The position numbers and the translations under genes are program-made. Below are positions 46,716 through 58,300 of a stretch of DNA of 64,000 nucleotides, in pieces. The number at the start of each line of letters is the position of its first letter. The first letter of the stretch is position 1. A model generated the notes under the pieces. That model saw only the letters and a list, made by a program, of their open reading frames with translations, was not told the DNA's origin and searched no databases. The stretch spans positions 9,127,563 to 9,191,562 of the forward strand of contig NC_057922.1 in the NCBI RefSeq assembly GCF_018873765.1. The letters run 5' to 3'. The DNA comes from Telopea speciosissima (lineage: Eukaryota > Streptophyta > Magnoliopsida > Proteales > Proteaceae).

Positions 46716-46955
46716 AAATTCTTTTATCTCGAACGAGTGGTTGGTTTCCTTCCGTGAATTCAAGACATTTATCACCCAAATTCTTATCCCAAACGAATAA
46801 ATTCCCCTCTGTTCGCCATTCCCCCAAATCCTCCTCCGTCCGTACAGAAGCAGGTAACAAGACCGGCAATTTCTTCATTAATCATTTTATACACTCTTCA
46901 ATCAATCGCGTCTCTGAATCTCTCTATCTGCAACTACAATTAATTAATAATATTC

Positions 46956-47468
46956 ATGGAGAAGGAGGCAGAGGTTGGATGTTCAGACAAGTATGATGTG
47001 TTTATCAATTTCAGAGGGGAAGACACTCGGAATATCTTCGTTGGCCACCTTTACAGTGCTCTTAAGGGTTGTGGAATCCATACTTTCATTGATAGCAAAG
47101 ATCTGCAGAAAGGAGAAGATATTGGGAAGCTTCTCAGAGTAATAGAAGGCGCCAAGCTCTCGATTGCTGTCTTCTCTCATAGATACGTGGAAAGCAGATG
47201 GTGCCTCCAGGAGCTGGCTCAGATGGTGAAATCTCATAGAACCAATGGTCAAATCATTTTGCCCATTTTCTTCATGGTTAAGACATCACATGTTAAGAAT
47301 CACACTGGATGCTTTGAGATTTTGCCCCAGATGCATAGCGAGGAGGCGGCAGAAACTAGATCAGCATGGGAGGATGCTTTGCGAGCAGCAGGAGATATGA
47401 GTGGATGGGTTGTTGACGAGAGGTAACTCCCTCCTACTATATCGAAAGTAATTCTTTCTTCATTGAAG

Positions 47469-47520
<52 letters not shown>

Positions 47521-50500
47521 TCCATATCTTATCTTAATAGTTTTTGTTTTTTTTTCCTATCATGATCTTAATAATCTCTCTTCCCTCAAGAAACCTTGTC
47601 CATCTAATTCATATTTTCTTATAGCATTTGAGTTTCACTTCCAATTGTATTGTGAGTTGTGACTACCCTTTCTAACTAATTGCAGAGATGACCAATCAGT
47701 GTTAGTCAAGGAAGTTGTTCAAAATGCTTGGATCCAATTAAATAAGGTCCCCTTGATTGATGTCAAAAATTCTGTTGGACTAGAATCCCGCGTACAACGT
47801 GTGTTATTTTTGCTATCAAATTCCAGCTCCAAGGATGTTCAATTTTTAGGGATATGTGGTCAGGGTGGCATTGGGAAGACAACCATTGCGACGACTGTAT
47901 ATAATTGCATCTCTGAAAAATTTAGCAAGAGTTGTTTTCTTGAGAATGTTAGAGAGCAAGAATCACAAACCGGTATAGTTTGTTTGCAAGAGAAACTTCT
48001 TTATGGCATCTCCTCCATGGAAACAAAAATATCCAATTCTAGAGAAGGATCACGATTGATAAAGGAAAGATTTCAGAACATGAAAACTCTTCTCATTCTT
48101 GATGATGTGGGTGATCGTACCCAATTAGATGCATTGACTCGTGATCTTGATTGGTTTGGTCTCGGAAGTGTGATAATTATAACGACTAGAGATCGGAGCG
48201 TTCTAAGTGGGGTCCCTGAAAATAATAGAATGATATATGAACCTAGAGTATTGAATAAGGAAGAAAGTCTTCGACTCTTCAGTTTGCATGTATTTTCAAC
48301 GGACCAACCTCCTGACGATTTTAGGCAGCTATCAGTTGATATAGTACGCACTACAGGAGGGTTGCCCTTAGCATTGGAGATTTTGGGTTCTGATTTGTCT
48401 ATGACAAAAGATAAAGAAGATAAGGCATTATGGGAGTCCATTCTTCGGATGTTAAAACAAATTCCTCATGATATTGTATATGAAAAGTTGAAGATAAGCT
48501 TTGATACTCTGCATGATATTGAGAAAGCCATGTTTCTTGATGTTGCATGTTTATTCATAGGATGGGAGGAAGAAACCGTAATTTCCATATGGAAAGCCTG
48601 TGGCTTTGAGCCAATATACTGTATGGAAGTTCTCAAGAGAAAATCTCTCATAAAGAGTCGTGAGTCATTTAATTGGGAAGATGAAAAATATAAAAGGTTG
48701 TGGATGCACGATCAAATTCGAGACATGGGAAGAAGTATTGCCTACAATCAAAGGCCTGATAATCCTGATAACCATAGCCGGTTATGGTCTCCTGACAATA
48801 TCATGAAGGTATTAAAGAGTGGTAAGGTAAGAGCTATAATTACATGAATCTTCTTTATTTTTTATTTTATTCTTCTTTAATTGCTCTGATTAATTATAGG
48901 CAAGCATTTGATACTAATATATAAATAGATATTGAAATAAAGTGCATTAGGACCAAATGCAATGAGTATATTGACAAAGCCTTTACATTTTTTATGTTTA
49001 TTAATTTTTTTTTCCTTTACTTGGACTATTTTATTTTGCTATAGGGGAATCAAATGGTTGAAGGTCTCCTCCTACATACAAATGAAAACATTTGTTTACA
49101 TACTAAAAATTTCAAGATGATGCCTAAACTTAGATTACTAACAGTTGGTGGAGCAACCATGGAGGGGAGCTTTCAGTGTCTTCCTTCTAAGTTAAGGTGG
49201 TTCAGATGGCACGGATGTCCATTAAAAAAACTACCTGCTAGCTTTTGTCACGAAGGCTTAGTAATGCTCGACTTACCTAATGGCAGGTTTAGACAAACTT
49301 GGAATAATTGGCATGGTAATAAGGTGAGTGGTATTAATTAGTCTACTGGTTCTCTTTGATTTTACGACTGGTCAGATCGAGAGAATTATTATTGGACATT
49401 AATAATATTTTATATTCATATGTTTCTTTGTTTGACATGTACAGGTGTTTCAACAATTGAAAGTTCTTCGACTCAGTCATTGTTATAATCTGTTTAAATC
49501 TCCCGACTTCTCAGGATTTCCTCTCTTAGAGAGGTTGGATCTTTCTTATTGCGAAAAATTGGTTAATTTAAATGAATCCCTTGGGAAGCTCCAACAGCTG
49601 GTTTATTTGAACTTGAAATATTGTCATTCGCTTGAGAAACTCCCAAACAGTATATGTAGGTTGAGATCGCTTCAGAATCTTATCCTCACTGAGTGCAAGT
49701 CACTCCGAGAGATTCCTGTATCCATGGGTGATCTAAAAGAATCTTTGGTTGAGCTTGACTTGGCCCGTACAACTATTGAAGCGCTGCATGATGGTATTGG
49801 GCTGTTAAAGAAGCTGAAGGTATTGAATCTTGATGGCAGCTATGCACTGATGTATCTGCCAAGCTCAATGGAGAAAATGACTTCTTTGCGTTACTTCAAC
49901 CTTAGTGGACTTAACAAGCTTTTGCCCATGCCAAAGCTTCCCTCAAGATTAATTGAATGGTATTTCTGCACACGTTTTGACAGTTTACCAGACATTCATC
50001 AGAACATGAAAAACTTAGAGCAGTTGCACCTTGGAGATTATTGTGTAAAGATGGAGAAATTTAGAGGCTTCGTGAAGACGAAGACAAAGAACAATGATGA
50101 TGATGATGAATTCAGTGATCTTATCAATAAAGTGGATAGACGCTGCTGCGTGGTTACAAATCATCGTTCGTGGCAGACAGCACAAGGCCAGCTGCAGGTC
50201 ATCCATCCTTAATTAATTTACCTGTCTATTTATCTTTGGGGAAGTAGTTTTCTATTCGGAAGTGTGGCCCACACCACCAGCACTCTCATGTGTATGTCTC
50301 TCTCCTCCTTAACACAAGGGGGCAGAGATGTCTTTTCATATGGGGAGGAGAGAGATAGACTCATGAGAGTCGGATAGAGTTCTTTTTCCCATATCTTTGC
50401 TTACGTATATATGTGGGAAAAAGTTTTCTGTCCGGGAATGTGGCCCACGTCAGCACTCCCATGAGTCTATCTCTCTCCTCTCCATGTAAAAAGACACCTC

Positions 50501-51469
50501 TACCCCCTTGTTTTAAGGAGGAGAGATATAGACACATGGGAGTGCTGGCGTAGGCCACAGTCCCGTACAGAAAACTGCTTCGCTATATATGTATTGGGAG
50601 AATGTTTTCTGTGCTGGAGCGCAGGCTGCACCCAGGCACATGTGTAGGGGGGCAATGTGGTCATTATGCCCACCCCCATGTGCTTGGGCGCAACCTGCGT
50701 TGCAGCACAGAGAACAGTGCCCCATATATATATATATATATCATTTCTTCTTTTGTTGATCTTAATTAATTAATTACAGGAGGGAACAGCATTTGCATGG
50801 GGTAACATTGAAAGTTGGAGACAGATTTGGATACCTTTGCAGCAAAAGACAGATGAAATGAGAGATAAATGGGGTTGTCATCACTTGATTCGTCATTACC
50901 TGATTCCTGATGATGAGATCTGTAGCTCGAGGTTAATTATGCATGTTTCTTTGAGTGTCACCGTTCGTGAAGAAGACTATTCATGGATACGTAATGGATA
51001 TCAAGATATCACGCTGTGGTTTAATTCTCGTGTCCATAGCAAAGATGATAAAAAAATCGATTGTGAAATTGGGCTTGCAATTGAGGGCATGAATAAATTG
51101 AAAGGTGTAGGTGTAGATGATCATATAGAATACATTCACGAATTCAAAGGGTTCGAGTGGTTCGGAATTCAACTGAAAGGCAGAGATGCTATTGAGATAT
51201 CAGATGTATATGTTAATTATCCTGAGTGGGGGAAGTTGAGAGGGTTGAACCTCTTCCTGGCAGAAGATGGGAATCATCAATTCAGTACTGATCAGAAATT
51301 TCTTGAGATTGTAAGATATCCGAGGACAGACGCGGAGGATATGGAGGAGGATGAGGAGGATATAGGATCCGGATCCTCTACCGCCGAGCTGCCCCAACTG
51401 CCCAAGCGCCTTGCCCGAGTGGGGGTAAGGCGGTCATTTCGCACCTTGTTGGGGGCAGTTCGCCAATAG
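46956..51469 (+). CDS. TNL1: TIR-NB-ARC-LRR immune receptor
   Basis: Five exons, 46956-47422, 47686-48826, 49045-49323, 49445-50197 and 50780-51469, join to 1109 codons. The TIR domain (about 12-150) has DKYDVFINFRGEDTR, FIDSKDLQKGEDI and SRWCLQELAQM, whose Glu is the TIR NADase-type residue. NB-ARC (about 165-500) has P-loop GQGGIGKTT (214-222), kinase-2 TLLILDDVGD, IIITTRDRSVL, GLPLALEILGSDL and MHD at 496-498. The LRRs (about 540-830) are few. The last exon encodes a C-terminal post-LRR domain (C-JID-like, inferred). These are cytosolic or nuclear pathogen sensors signalling through EDS1. The last about 36 residues come from a foldback insertion, so the C-terminus differs from TNL2. The exon 4 donor GTCATC is weak; GTG|GTTACA upstream is an in-frame alternative. 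Intron 1 holds an (AT)n tract and intron 4 three foldbacks. Confidence 0.9.
47473..47518. repeat. (AT)n microsatellite in TNL1 intron 1
   Basis: There are about 23 AT units. The corresponding TNL2 intron has only ACTATATATG here. Confidence 0.95.
50241..50390. repeat. Foldback MITE-like element, family F1 (copy 6) in TNL1 intron 4
   Basis: The left part GAAGTGTGGCCCACACCACC pairs only partly with the worn right part GACTCATGAGAGTCGG. It contains GTCTTTTCATATGGGG. Confidence 0.75.
50412..50582. repeat. Foldback MITE-like element, family F1 (copy 7) in TNL1 intron 4
   Basis: The left end GAAAAAGTTTTCTGTCCGGG pairs with the right end CCCGTACAGAAAACTGCTTC. The arms GTGGCCCACGTCAGCACTCC and GGGAGTGCTGGCGTAGGCCA are well kept. 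Confidence 0.88.
50596..50723. repeat. Foldback MITE-like element, family F2 (copy 2) in TNL1 intron 4
   Basis: The left end TGTTTTCTGTGCTGGAGCGC and AGGCTGCACCCAGGCAC pair with the right end TGCTTGGGCGCAACCTGCG and GCAGCACAGAGAACAGTG. It matches 4842-4969. The core is GTGGTCATTATGCCC. Confidence 0.88.
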
Positions 51470-51581
51470 AAAATCCAAATTAGGGAAGTGAATTATTCCA
51501 TTTCTTTGGCTGCTAGCCTTGTAGTAGAAACATTCCTGCTCTTAATGTAGCAGCAAAATGTTTTCCCAAATTGGGAGGGTA
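51363..51581. repeat. Foldback insertion (family F9-like) inside the last TNL1 exon
   Basis: TNL1 and TNL2 match up to GAGGATATA and again from about 51582 (GGGAACCTATTTCGGAGG), so the sequence between is extra in TNL1. Its first part (about 51363-51471) has inverted arms: GGATCCTCTACCGCCGAGCT with GCCCCAA against TTGGGGGCAGTTCGCCAAT with AGAAAATCC. The core GCGCCTTGCCCGAGTGGGGG is shared with 44992-45180. The stop codon at 51467-51469 lies within it. Confidence 0.8.
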
Positions 51582-51624
51582 TATGGGAACCTATTTCGGA
51601 GGAAGAATAGGCGAAAACTAATGT

Positions 51625-52790
51625 AATGCGTGCATGGGTGGTGTGTGTCATTCTTCTTTTCTGTTGCTCAGCGAGTTAATACTGTGAGTATTGAAGCAAT
51701 TAGGGACTCTGCTTTAATTTACTTGTTTTTATATAATCCTCAGTAGAGTAGAGTAGTAGTCTGATAAATTATCTTATCAGTTACTAATTAAATTAATTAA
51801 TGATCCATATATATTTCTTTTCTTGTGGGCCAGACATAGACTACCTAACAAATGATGGAAACCGATCCTTTGGAATATCCAGTAGTACTGGCACTGGTGA
51901 TTCATGCGTGGAATCATGGGTACGCCGACGGCGAGACGACAGAGAATGAAGTAATAGTCTTTTTGGTTCCATTGATGCTGTACGTTGTTTTGGTAATCAG
52001 AAAATGTCTCTGAATATTCTTGTAAGGTAATACCAAATTAACTAATAAATGAAGTTGTTGAAAGAAAAGGGCAGGGTCACTTACCTGATTATCTATCTCT
52101 TCAACTTAAATAATGGTACGTGTTTGATGAAATTTTTATCCTCTCCTGTTACAGCACGGTGTTGTAACGCATCGTGCGGCGGCTGGAGAGGCCATGTGCA
52201 CCATGTGAGGTCCACTGTGCCACATGGCTTCTCCAGCGCCGCATGATGCGTTACAGCGCCGCACGATGCGTTTCAGCACCGTGCTGTAACAGGAGAGAAT
52301 AACGATTCGTGTTTGATGAGTTCCCTAACCCACATAGAAACATATAACTTCATCCACCAACTCAAATCATCAACCAAGTATGTTATTTGTGATACTCAAA
52401 TTACATATGAGAGATTTTGATGAAGTTTTAAGACGCTTATTTATATATTATTAGTCTCTGTTTCTCTTCCATTACCTGCTAGGGTCCTTATCTATTTCTT
52501 ATCTTGGAAATTAAGCTTATCAGATTATCTAGGCTGGGCAGCTTTTAATATTTCAGAAGCTGCACCTCATGTTTGTTTGTTATATCAGATCGACCATGAC
52601 TTCTTGATGGAGTATTGAGATGAGCTTAATTTCCAGAATTGCTTCAAGGGATAATATGGACCTTAGCCTTCAAGACTCATAATACTCTGCATTAAAAAAT
52701 AAAAATAAAAAAGAGGGGATTTCTTTAGCATCAGTTGGTTCAACTTTAAGTCTAACCTTGTGTGCACTATGCTCTCCTCCCTTCTCTCTT
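51625..52790 (+). repeat. TNL 3' flank, copy 1
   Basis: It shares TTGCTCAGCGAGTTAATACT, GGCAGCTTTTAATATTTCAG, CAGAATTGCTTCAAGGGATA and CATAATACTCTGCA with the flanks of TNL2 and of the 61 kb fragment. This copy has been interrupted by the foldback at 52131-52307. Confidence 0.8.
52131..52307. repeat. 177-bp foldback element with direct-repeat flanks
   Basis: The left end AATTTTTATCCTCTCCTGTT and ACAGCACGGTG pair with the right end, whose reverse complement reads AATCGTTATTCTCTCCTG. The 12-bp word CGTGTTTGATGA stands on both sides (52119-52130 and 52308-52319), a probable target duplication. The inner right arm contains an extra repeat of GCGCCGCAYGATGCGTTWCA. Confidence 0.9.
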
Positions 52791-52837
52791 GTACCCCATA
52801 CTAGAGCATAAATATAACACTTCCAATACCTTTTTTT

Positions 52838-53030
52838 GGGTGTTAGGCTCCACACCGGGCCTGACAAAGACTCACAAGGGACCAGCAACGGAGCACATTG
52901 GGTCACATTTACTACTACTAATACAAGAAAGGCGAGGTAGGAGGGTCGAACTCTTGACCTTCTCTAGATGTACACTAGACTAACTAATCTAGCCGCTTGC
53001 CAATGAGCTAGAAGTTCATCCCAATACTTA
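52838..53030 (-). mobile_element. tRNA-derived SINE, minus strand (copy 1)
   Basis: On the minus strand CTAGCTCATTGGCAAGCGG is an A-box-like word, and AAGAGTTCGACCCTCC, further on, is a B-box (GGTTCGANNCC type). Their spacing suits a tRNA-derived head. A second copy lies at the equivalent place behind TNL2 (60375-60565). This family differs from the Au-SINE. Confidence 0.65.
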
Positions 53031-53084
53031 ATTTAGGATATTGGTACAATTTAAATTCAGGTGTTACATCCACTATTTTTTTTG

Positions 53085-53810
53085 GAAGGGGAGGGGGACC
53101 TTGGAAACAATAGGAATTAAGAGTAGTAGAACGAAGATGGAGTATATGATGTGTGATTTTAGTCACACTATAATGGTTACTGATATGATGCGAATTGAGA
53201 AAAATGAAATACCGCAAAGTGATTATTTTAGATATCTAAGCCAACTATAAGTTAAGAAGGTGGTATAGAGGATGATGTTTAACAGAGAATCAAGTGGGAT
53301 AGATGAAGTGGAGAGGTACGTCCAGAGTGCTGCATGATTGACGCATTCCTTTAAAATGAAAGTTCTACATAATTGTTGTTCGACCAACTATGATGTATGG
53401 TGCAAAATGTTGGGCAGTTAAGAAATGTCATATCGATAAGCTACGCATAGTAGGGATGAGGATGTTAAGATGGATGTGTGGAAAAACAAGGAAGGATAAA
53501 TTACAAAATGAATGTATTAGAACGGACTTGGGAGTTGCCCTGATCAATGACAATCTTCGAGAAAATCGTTTAAAGTGGTATGATCATATTCAATGGAGGC
53601 CAAGGGACGCCTCAGTAATTAAGGAGGAGTGATATGATTCCAATTGAAGAAACAAAAAGAGTTAGGGACAGACCTAAAATGACCATAGGAGAAGTAAGGA
53701 AGGATATGCATAGTCTAGGTCTTGTATCAAGTATGACTTCGGGTAGAGTCTATTGGAAGGCAATGATCCATGTAGCAGACCCTATTTAGTTGAAATTCTT
53801 TTGACGTGTT
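53085..53810 (+). mobile_element. LINE reverse-transcriptase C-terminal region, plus strand, broken
   Basis: Frames read LETIGIKSSRTKMEYMMCDF, IPQSDYFRYLSQL, MMYGAKCWAVKKCHIDKL, MRMLRWMCGKTRKDKLQNEC and ENRLKWYDHIQWRPRDAS. These are successive blocks of a plant L1-type ORF2, separated by a frameshift near 53250 and another near 53630. It is the longest LINE remnant in the window. Confidence 0.9.
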
Positions 53811-54487
53811 GGGTTGTGCCTCTTTCCTCTTATTATCTTTCACCTTTCATTTGTCTTTTTCAAAATTTTCATTTCTCTTCTCTTCTGCCATCTCTCTTTT
53901 CCAATCTTTTCATTCATCTGCATAAATAAGCAAATATCAAATACAATGGCATAAAAAATAAACAACAACAAACTTCTTCATTCTGTAGATCAAACAGAAA
54001 GTAAAGTATCTGGGTGTATCCTTTCTAATTTGGTAATTAACCAGTACTTCATGTCCTAAGAGTATATCATTGTCATCATTATACTCATCAGCTCCTCTAC
54101 ATGAGTCAATAAACCGGCCAGAATCATTTTAATTCCTATTTTAAACTTCTTCTATATACTATGTAAAAAAAAAAAAAAATTAATAATGAAAACAAAGGGT
54201 CAGGACATCATAGGAAAGAGTGCACCACTAAGTTCAATACTGCAATCATTTACATCATGATTCAGCCAAGATAACTTCAATTTCCATAGTTAGCAGGGTC
54301 TCAAAGTTCAGGAAAGTAGAATGATGTAGGATAGTAAAGTTCCCACAACCCAAACACTAAACTTTGCTTTCATTTCTAGAGAGAAGAAACCCAAAAGAGA
54401 AACCAATACTAACACCACACCAACCACATGGCTACAGAATATGACGGCCGCACTCAAAAACAAGGGCAAAGTGTTCTCTGATGTTAG
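53811..54487. other. Intergenic stretch between TNL1 and TNL2
   Basis: It is AT-rich with pyrimidine runs (53820-53920). No gene or repeat was recognised apart from an A-run near 54166-54179. Confidence 0.6.
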
Positions 54488-54740
54488 AGCTGAAGATTAC
54501 ACATGTTTTACATTCTTCTATCTCCATTGAAGTATAAGTTGCACAACCATGTATATGTTCAAAATTCAACTTAATCTCAAGTAGAGTCATATCAGAAACT
54601 TAAATTTTTACAACACTTTGAACCAAAAATGTTAACTGAAGGGGAACTATTTTGAGTAAGTTTGTAATATCAAATTTTATTTTGAACAATTGGATTGGTA
54701 ATTTTAGGGGTGCATGTTTAGCCCTGTGAATCCATATCCG
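54488..54740. repeat. Duplicated segment, copy B (uninterrupted)
   Basis: It matches the halves of the segment behind the TNL relic (42803-42861 and 43391-43555) but lacks the LINE insertion. It still contains the roughly 30 bp that the insertion replaced. It lies 650 bp upstream of TNL2. Confidence 0.85.
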
Positions 54741-55195
54741 TGTTGAGTTCAAATAGGACATGGGTTGGATTTTTCAACCGTGAGGGCCGGGGGGGGGGTA
54801 GGATTGGATTTTTTAAGCCTGAGGCCAGGACCGGGCTGAGCCAAGTTTGAAGCCTCTGTTTAAGGTCATATTGTAAACTCACTAAATCGCATAGAAATAT
54901 TGGCCTTCTTGTAGCTGAGCCCTGATTGCATCAGTTTCTCCCCCTTATTTAGACGGATAAGATTTAGGCGTCACTAGGGCAATAATTTTCCTACTTTGAC
55001 TCCCATGGCCAATCAAAACAATTTGTGAAAAAACCCATTATTAAGGTGAGAAAAGGCCAAAAAGGACAAGAGTGGAACGGTCAGATAGGAGAAGATGAAG
55101 AGCGCAGTAGTAGAATCTCATTGTCGTTTCCTTATAGCTACCGTATCACCTACTTGTGTCCTTGGTGCGGGATAGAAAGATCGAGATAAGCTGTT

Positions 55196-55397
55196 GAGCG
55201 AGTGGTTGGTTTTCTCCCGTGAATTCAAGACTTTTATCACCCACCCAAATTCTTAGCCCAAGATTCCCCTGTGTTCGCCATTCCCAACCCCCCCCCCTCC
55301 GTCCGCACAGAAGTAGCAGGGAACAAGAGCACCAATTTCTTCATTAATCGTTTTATACACTCTTCAATCGCGTCTCTCTATCTGCAACTACAATTTC
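55196..55397 (+). promoter_or_regulatory. Conserved 5' flank of TNL2, shared with TNL1 and the relic
   Basis: GAGTGGTTGGTTTTCTCCCG, TGAATTCAAGAC, TATCACCCACCCAAATTCTTA, TGTTCGCCATTCCC and CTCTCTATCTGCAACTACAA also occur at 46735-46940 before TNL1, and in part at 42330-42510. This duplicated flank is the likely shared promoter and leader. No TATA box was assigned. Confidence 0.6.
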
Positions 55398-58300
55398 ATG
55401 GAGGAGGAGGAGCTAGAGGTTGGATCTTCAGATAACTATGATGTGTTTATCAACTTCAGAGGGGAAGACACTCGCAATATCTTCGTTGGCCACCTTTACA
55501 GTGCTCTTAAGGGTTGTGGAATCCAAGCTTTCATTGATAGCAAAGATCTGCAGAAAGGAGAATATATTGGGAAGCTTCTCAGTGTAATAGAAGGCGCCAA
55601 GCTCTCGATTGCTGTCTTCTCTCAAAGATACGTGGAAAGCACATGGTGCCTCCAGGAGCTGGCTCTGATGCTGAAATCTCATAGAACCATTCATGGTCAA
55701 ATCATTTTACCCATTTTCTTCATGGTTAAGACATCAGACGTTAAGAATCAGACTGGATGCTTTGAGATTTTGCCCCAGATGCATAGCGAGGAGGCGGCCG
55801 AAACTATATCAATGTGGAAGGACGCTTTGCGAGCAGCAGGAGATATGAGTGGATGGGTTGTTGACGAGAGGTAACTCTTAATTAGTAGATCGAAAGTACT
55901 CTTTTCTTTCTTCACTGAAGATCACTACTCACTATATATGTTCCATATCTTATCTTATAATTCTTTTTTTCTTTTTTCTATCATGATCTTAATTAATAAT
56001 AAGCTCTCTTCCCTCAAGAATTAAACATTGTCTAATACATATTTTCTTTAATTAGCATTAGAGTTTCACTTCTATTAATTGTGTTCTGAGTTGTGACTTC
56101 CCTTTCTAACTAATTGCAGGTATGACCAATCAGTGTTAGTCAAGGAAGTTGTTCAAGATGTTTGGAACCAATTAAATAAGGTCCCCTTGATTGGTATTAA
56201 AAACCCTGTTGGACTAGAATCTCGCGTACAAGAAGTGTTATTTCTACTATCAAATACCAGCTCAAATGATGCTCAGTTTTTAGGGATATGTGGTCTGGGT
56301 GGCATTGGGAAGACAACCATTGCCACCTCTGTATACAACTGCATCTCTAAAAATTTTAGCAAGCGTTGTATTCTTCAAGACGTTAGAGAGCAAGCATCAC
56401 AACCCGATGGTATAGTTTGTTTGCAAAAGAAACTTCTTGACGTTATCTCTCCGGGGAAAATTACAGAACTATGCAGTCCTAAAGAAGGATCACAATTGAT
56501 AAAGGAAAGATTTCAAAACATGAAAACTCTTCTCATTCTTGATGATGTGGATGATCGTACCCAATTAAATGCATTGGCTCGTGACCTCAATTGGTTTGGT
56601 CTTGGAAGTATCATAATCATAACGACTAGAGATCGAAGCGTTCTAAGTGGGTTCCCTGAAAATAATAGAAAAATATATGTGCCTGAGGAATTGAATCCGG
56701 AAAGAAGTCTTCAACTCTTCAGTTTGCATGCATTTTCAACGGAACGACCTCCTCATGATTTTATGGACCTTTCAGTTGAGATTGTAAATACTACAGGAGG
56801 GTTACCCTTAGCATTAGAGGTTTTGGGTTCTGATTTATCTATGACAAAAGATAAAGAAGATAAGCCATTATGGGACTCCCTTCTTCAGATGCTAAAACAA
56901 ATTCCTTATGATGCTGTCTATAAAAGTTTAAAGATAAGCTATGATAAGCTGCATGATATTGAGAAAGCCATGTTTCTTGATGTTGCATGTTTATTCATAG
57001 GATGGGAGGAAGAAACTGTAATTTCCATATGGGAAGCTTGTGGCTATGAGGCGAGATACCGTATGGAAATTCTCAAGAGAAAATCTCTCTTAAAGATTCG
57101 CGAGTCAACAAAGATAATAGAAAGTAAAAAGTTGTGGATGCATGATCAAATTAGAGACGTGGGAAGAAGAATTGCTTACAATGAAAGGCCTGAGAATCCT
57201 CATATCCATAGTCGGTTATGGTCTCATAACAATATCATGAAGGTATTAAACAGTGGTAAGGTAAGAGCTATTTATATGAATTCTTTTTATTTTTATTTTC
57301 CTCTGCTCTTGCTATAGGTATGCCTGTGATCCTAATATATAAATAGATATTGAAATAAAGTGCATTAGGACCAAATGCAATAAGTACGAGTACATTGTCA
57401 AAGCGTCTATATTTTTATGTCTATCAATTTATGTTTTTCTTTACTTGGACTACTTTATTTTTTTCTATAGGGGAATGAAATGGTTGAAGGTCTCCTCTTG
57501 GACTTCAATACAAATAAAAACATTTGTTTACATACTAAAAATTTGGAGATGATGCCTAAACTAAGATTACTACAAGTTGTTGGGGCAACCATGGAGGGGA
57601 GCTTTCAGTGTCTTCCTTCTGAGTTAAGGTGGCTCAGATGGCACAAATGTCGGTTGGGGAAACTACCTGCCAATTTTTGTCATGAAGGCTTAGTTATGCT
57701 CGACTTAAGTCATGGCTTTTTTAGACAAGCTTGGAAAAGTTGGCATGAAAATAAGGAGAGTGGTATTTGTCTTTTCTTCTCTTTGATTTTACAACAACCG
57801 AGACTAGAGTACTATTATTGGACATTAATTAATAATATTTTTATATATTCATCTCTCTCTTTGTTTGACAGTTGTTTCAACAATTGAAAGTTCTTCAACT
57901 AAGTTATTGTGAGAATCTGTGTAAATCTCCCGACTTCTCTGGAGTTCCTTGCTTAGAGAGGTTGTATCTTAATCATTGTTATTCTTTGGTTAATTTACAT
58001 GAATCCATCGGGGAACTCCAACATTTCGTTTACTTGGACTTAACAAGTTGCACATCCCTTGTGAAACTCCCAAACAGTATATGTAGTTTGAGATCTCTTC
58101 GTAACCTTATTCTCCGTGATTGTGTGTCACTCAAAGAGTTGCCGGGGTCCATTGGTGATCTAAAAGAATCTTTGGTTGAGCTTTCCTTGAGATGGACAAA
58201 GATTGAAGCACTCCCTGATGGTGTTGGACTGTTAAAGAAGTTGGAGGTATTGGATCTTTTCTGCAACCGTGAACTAATGTATCTGCCAAGGTCGATGGTG

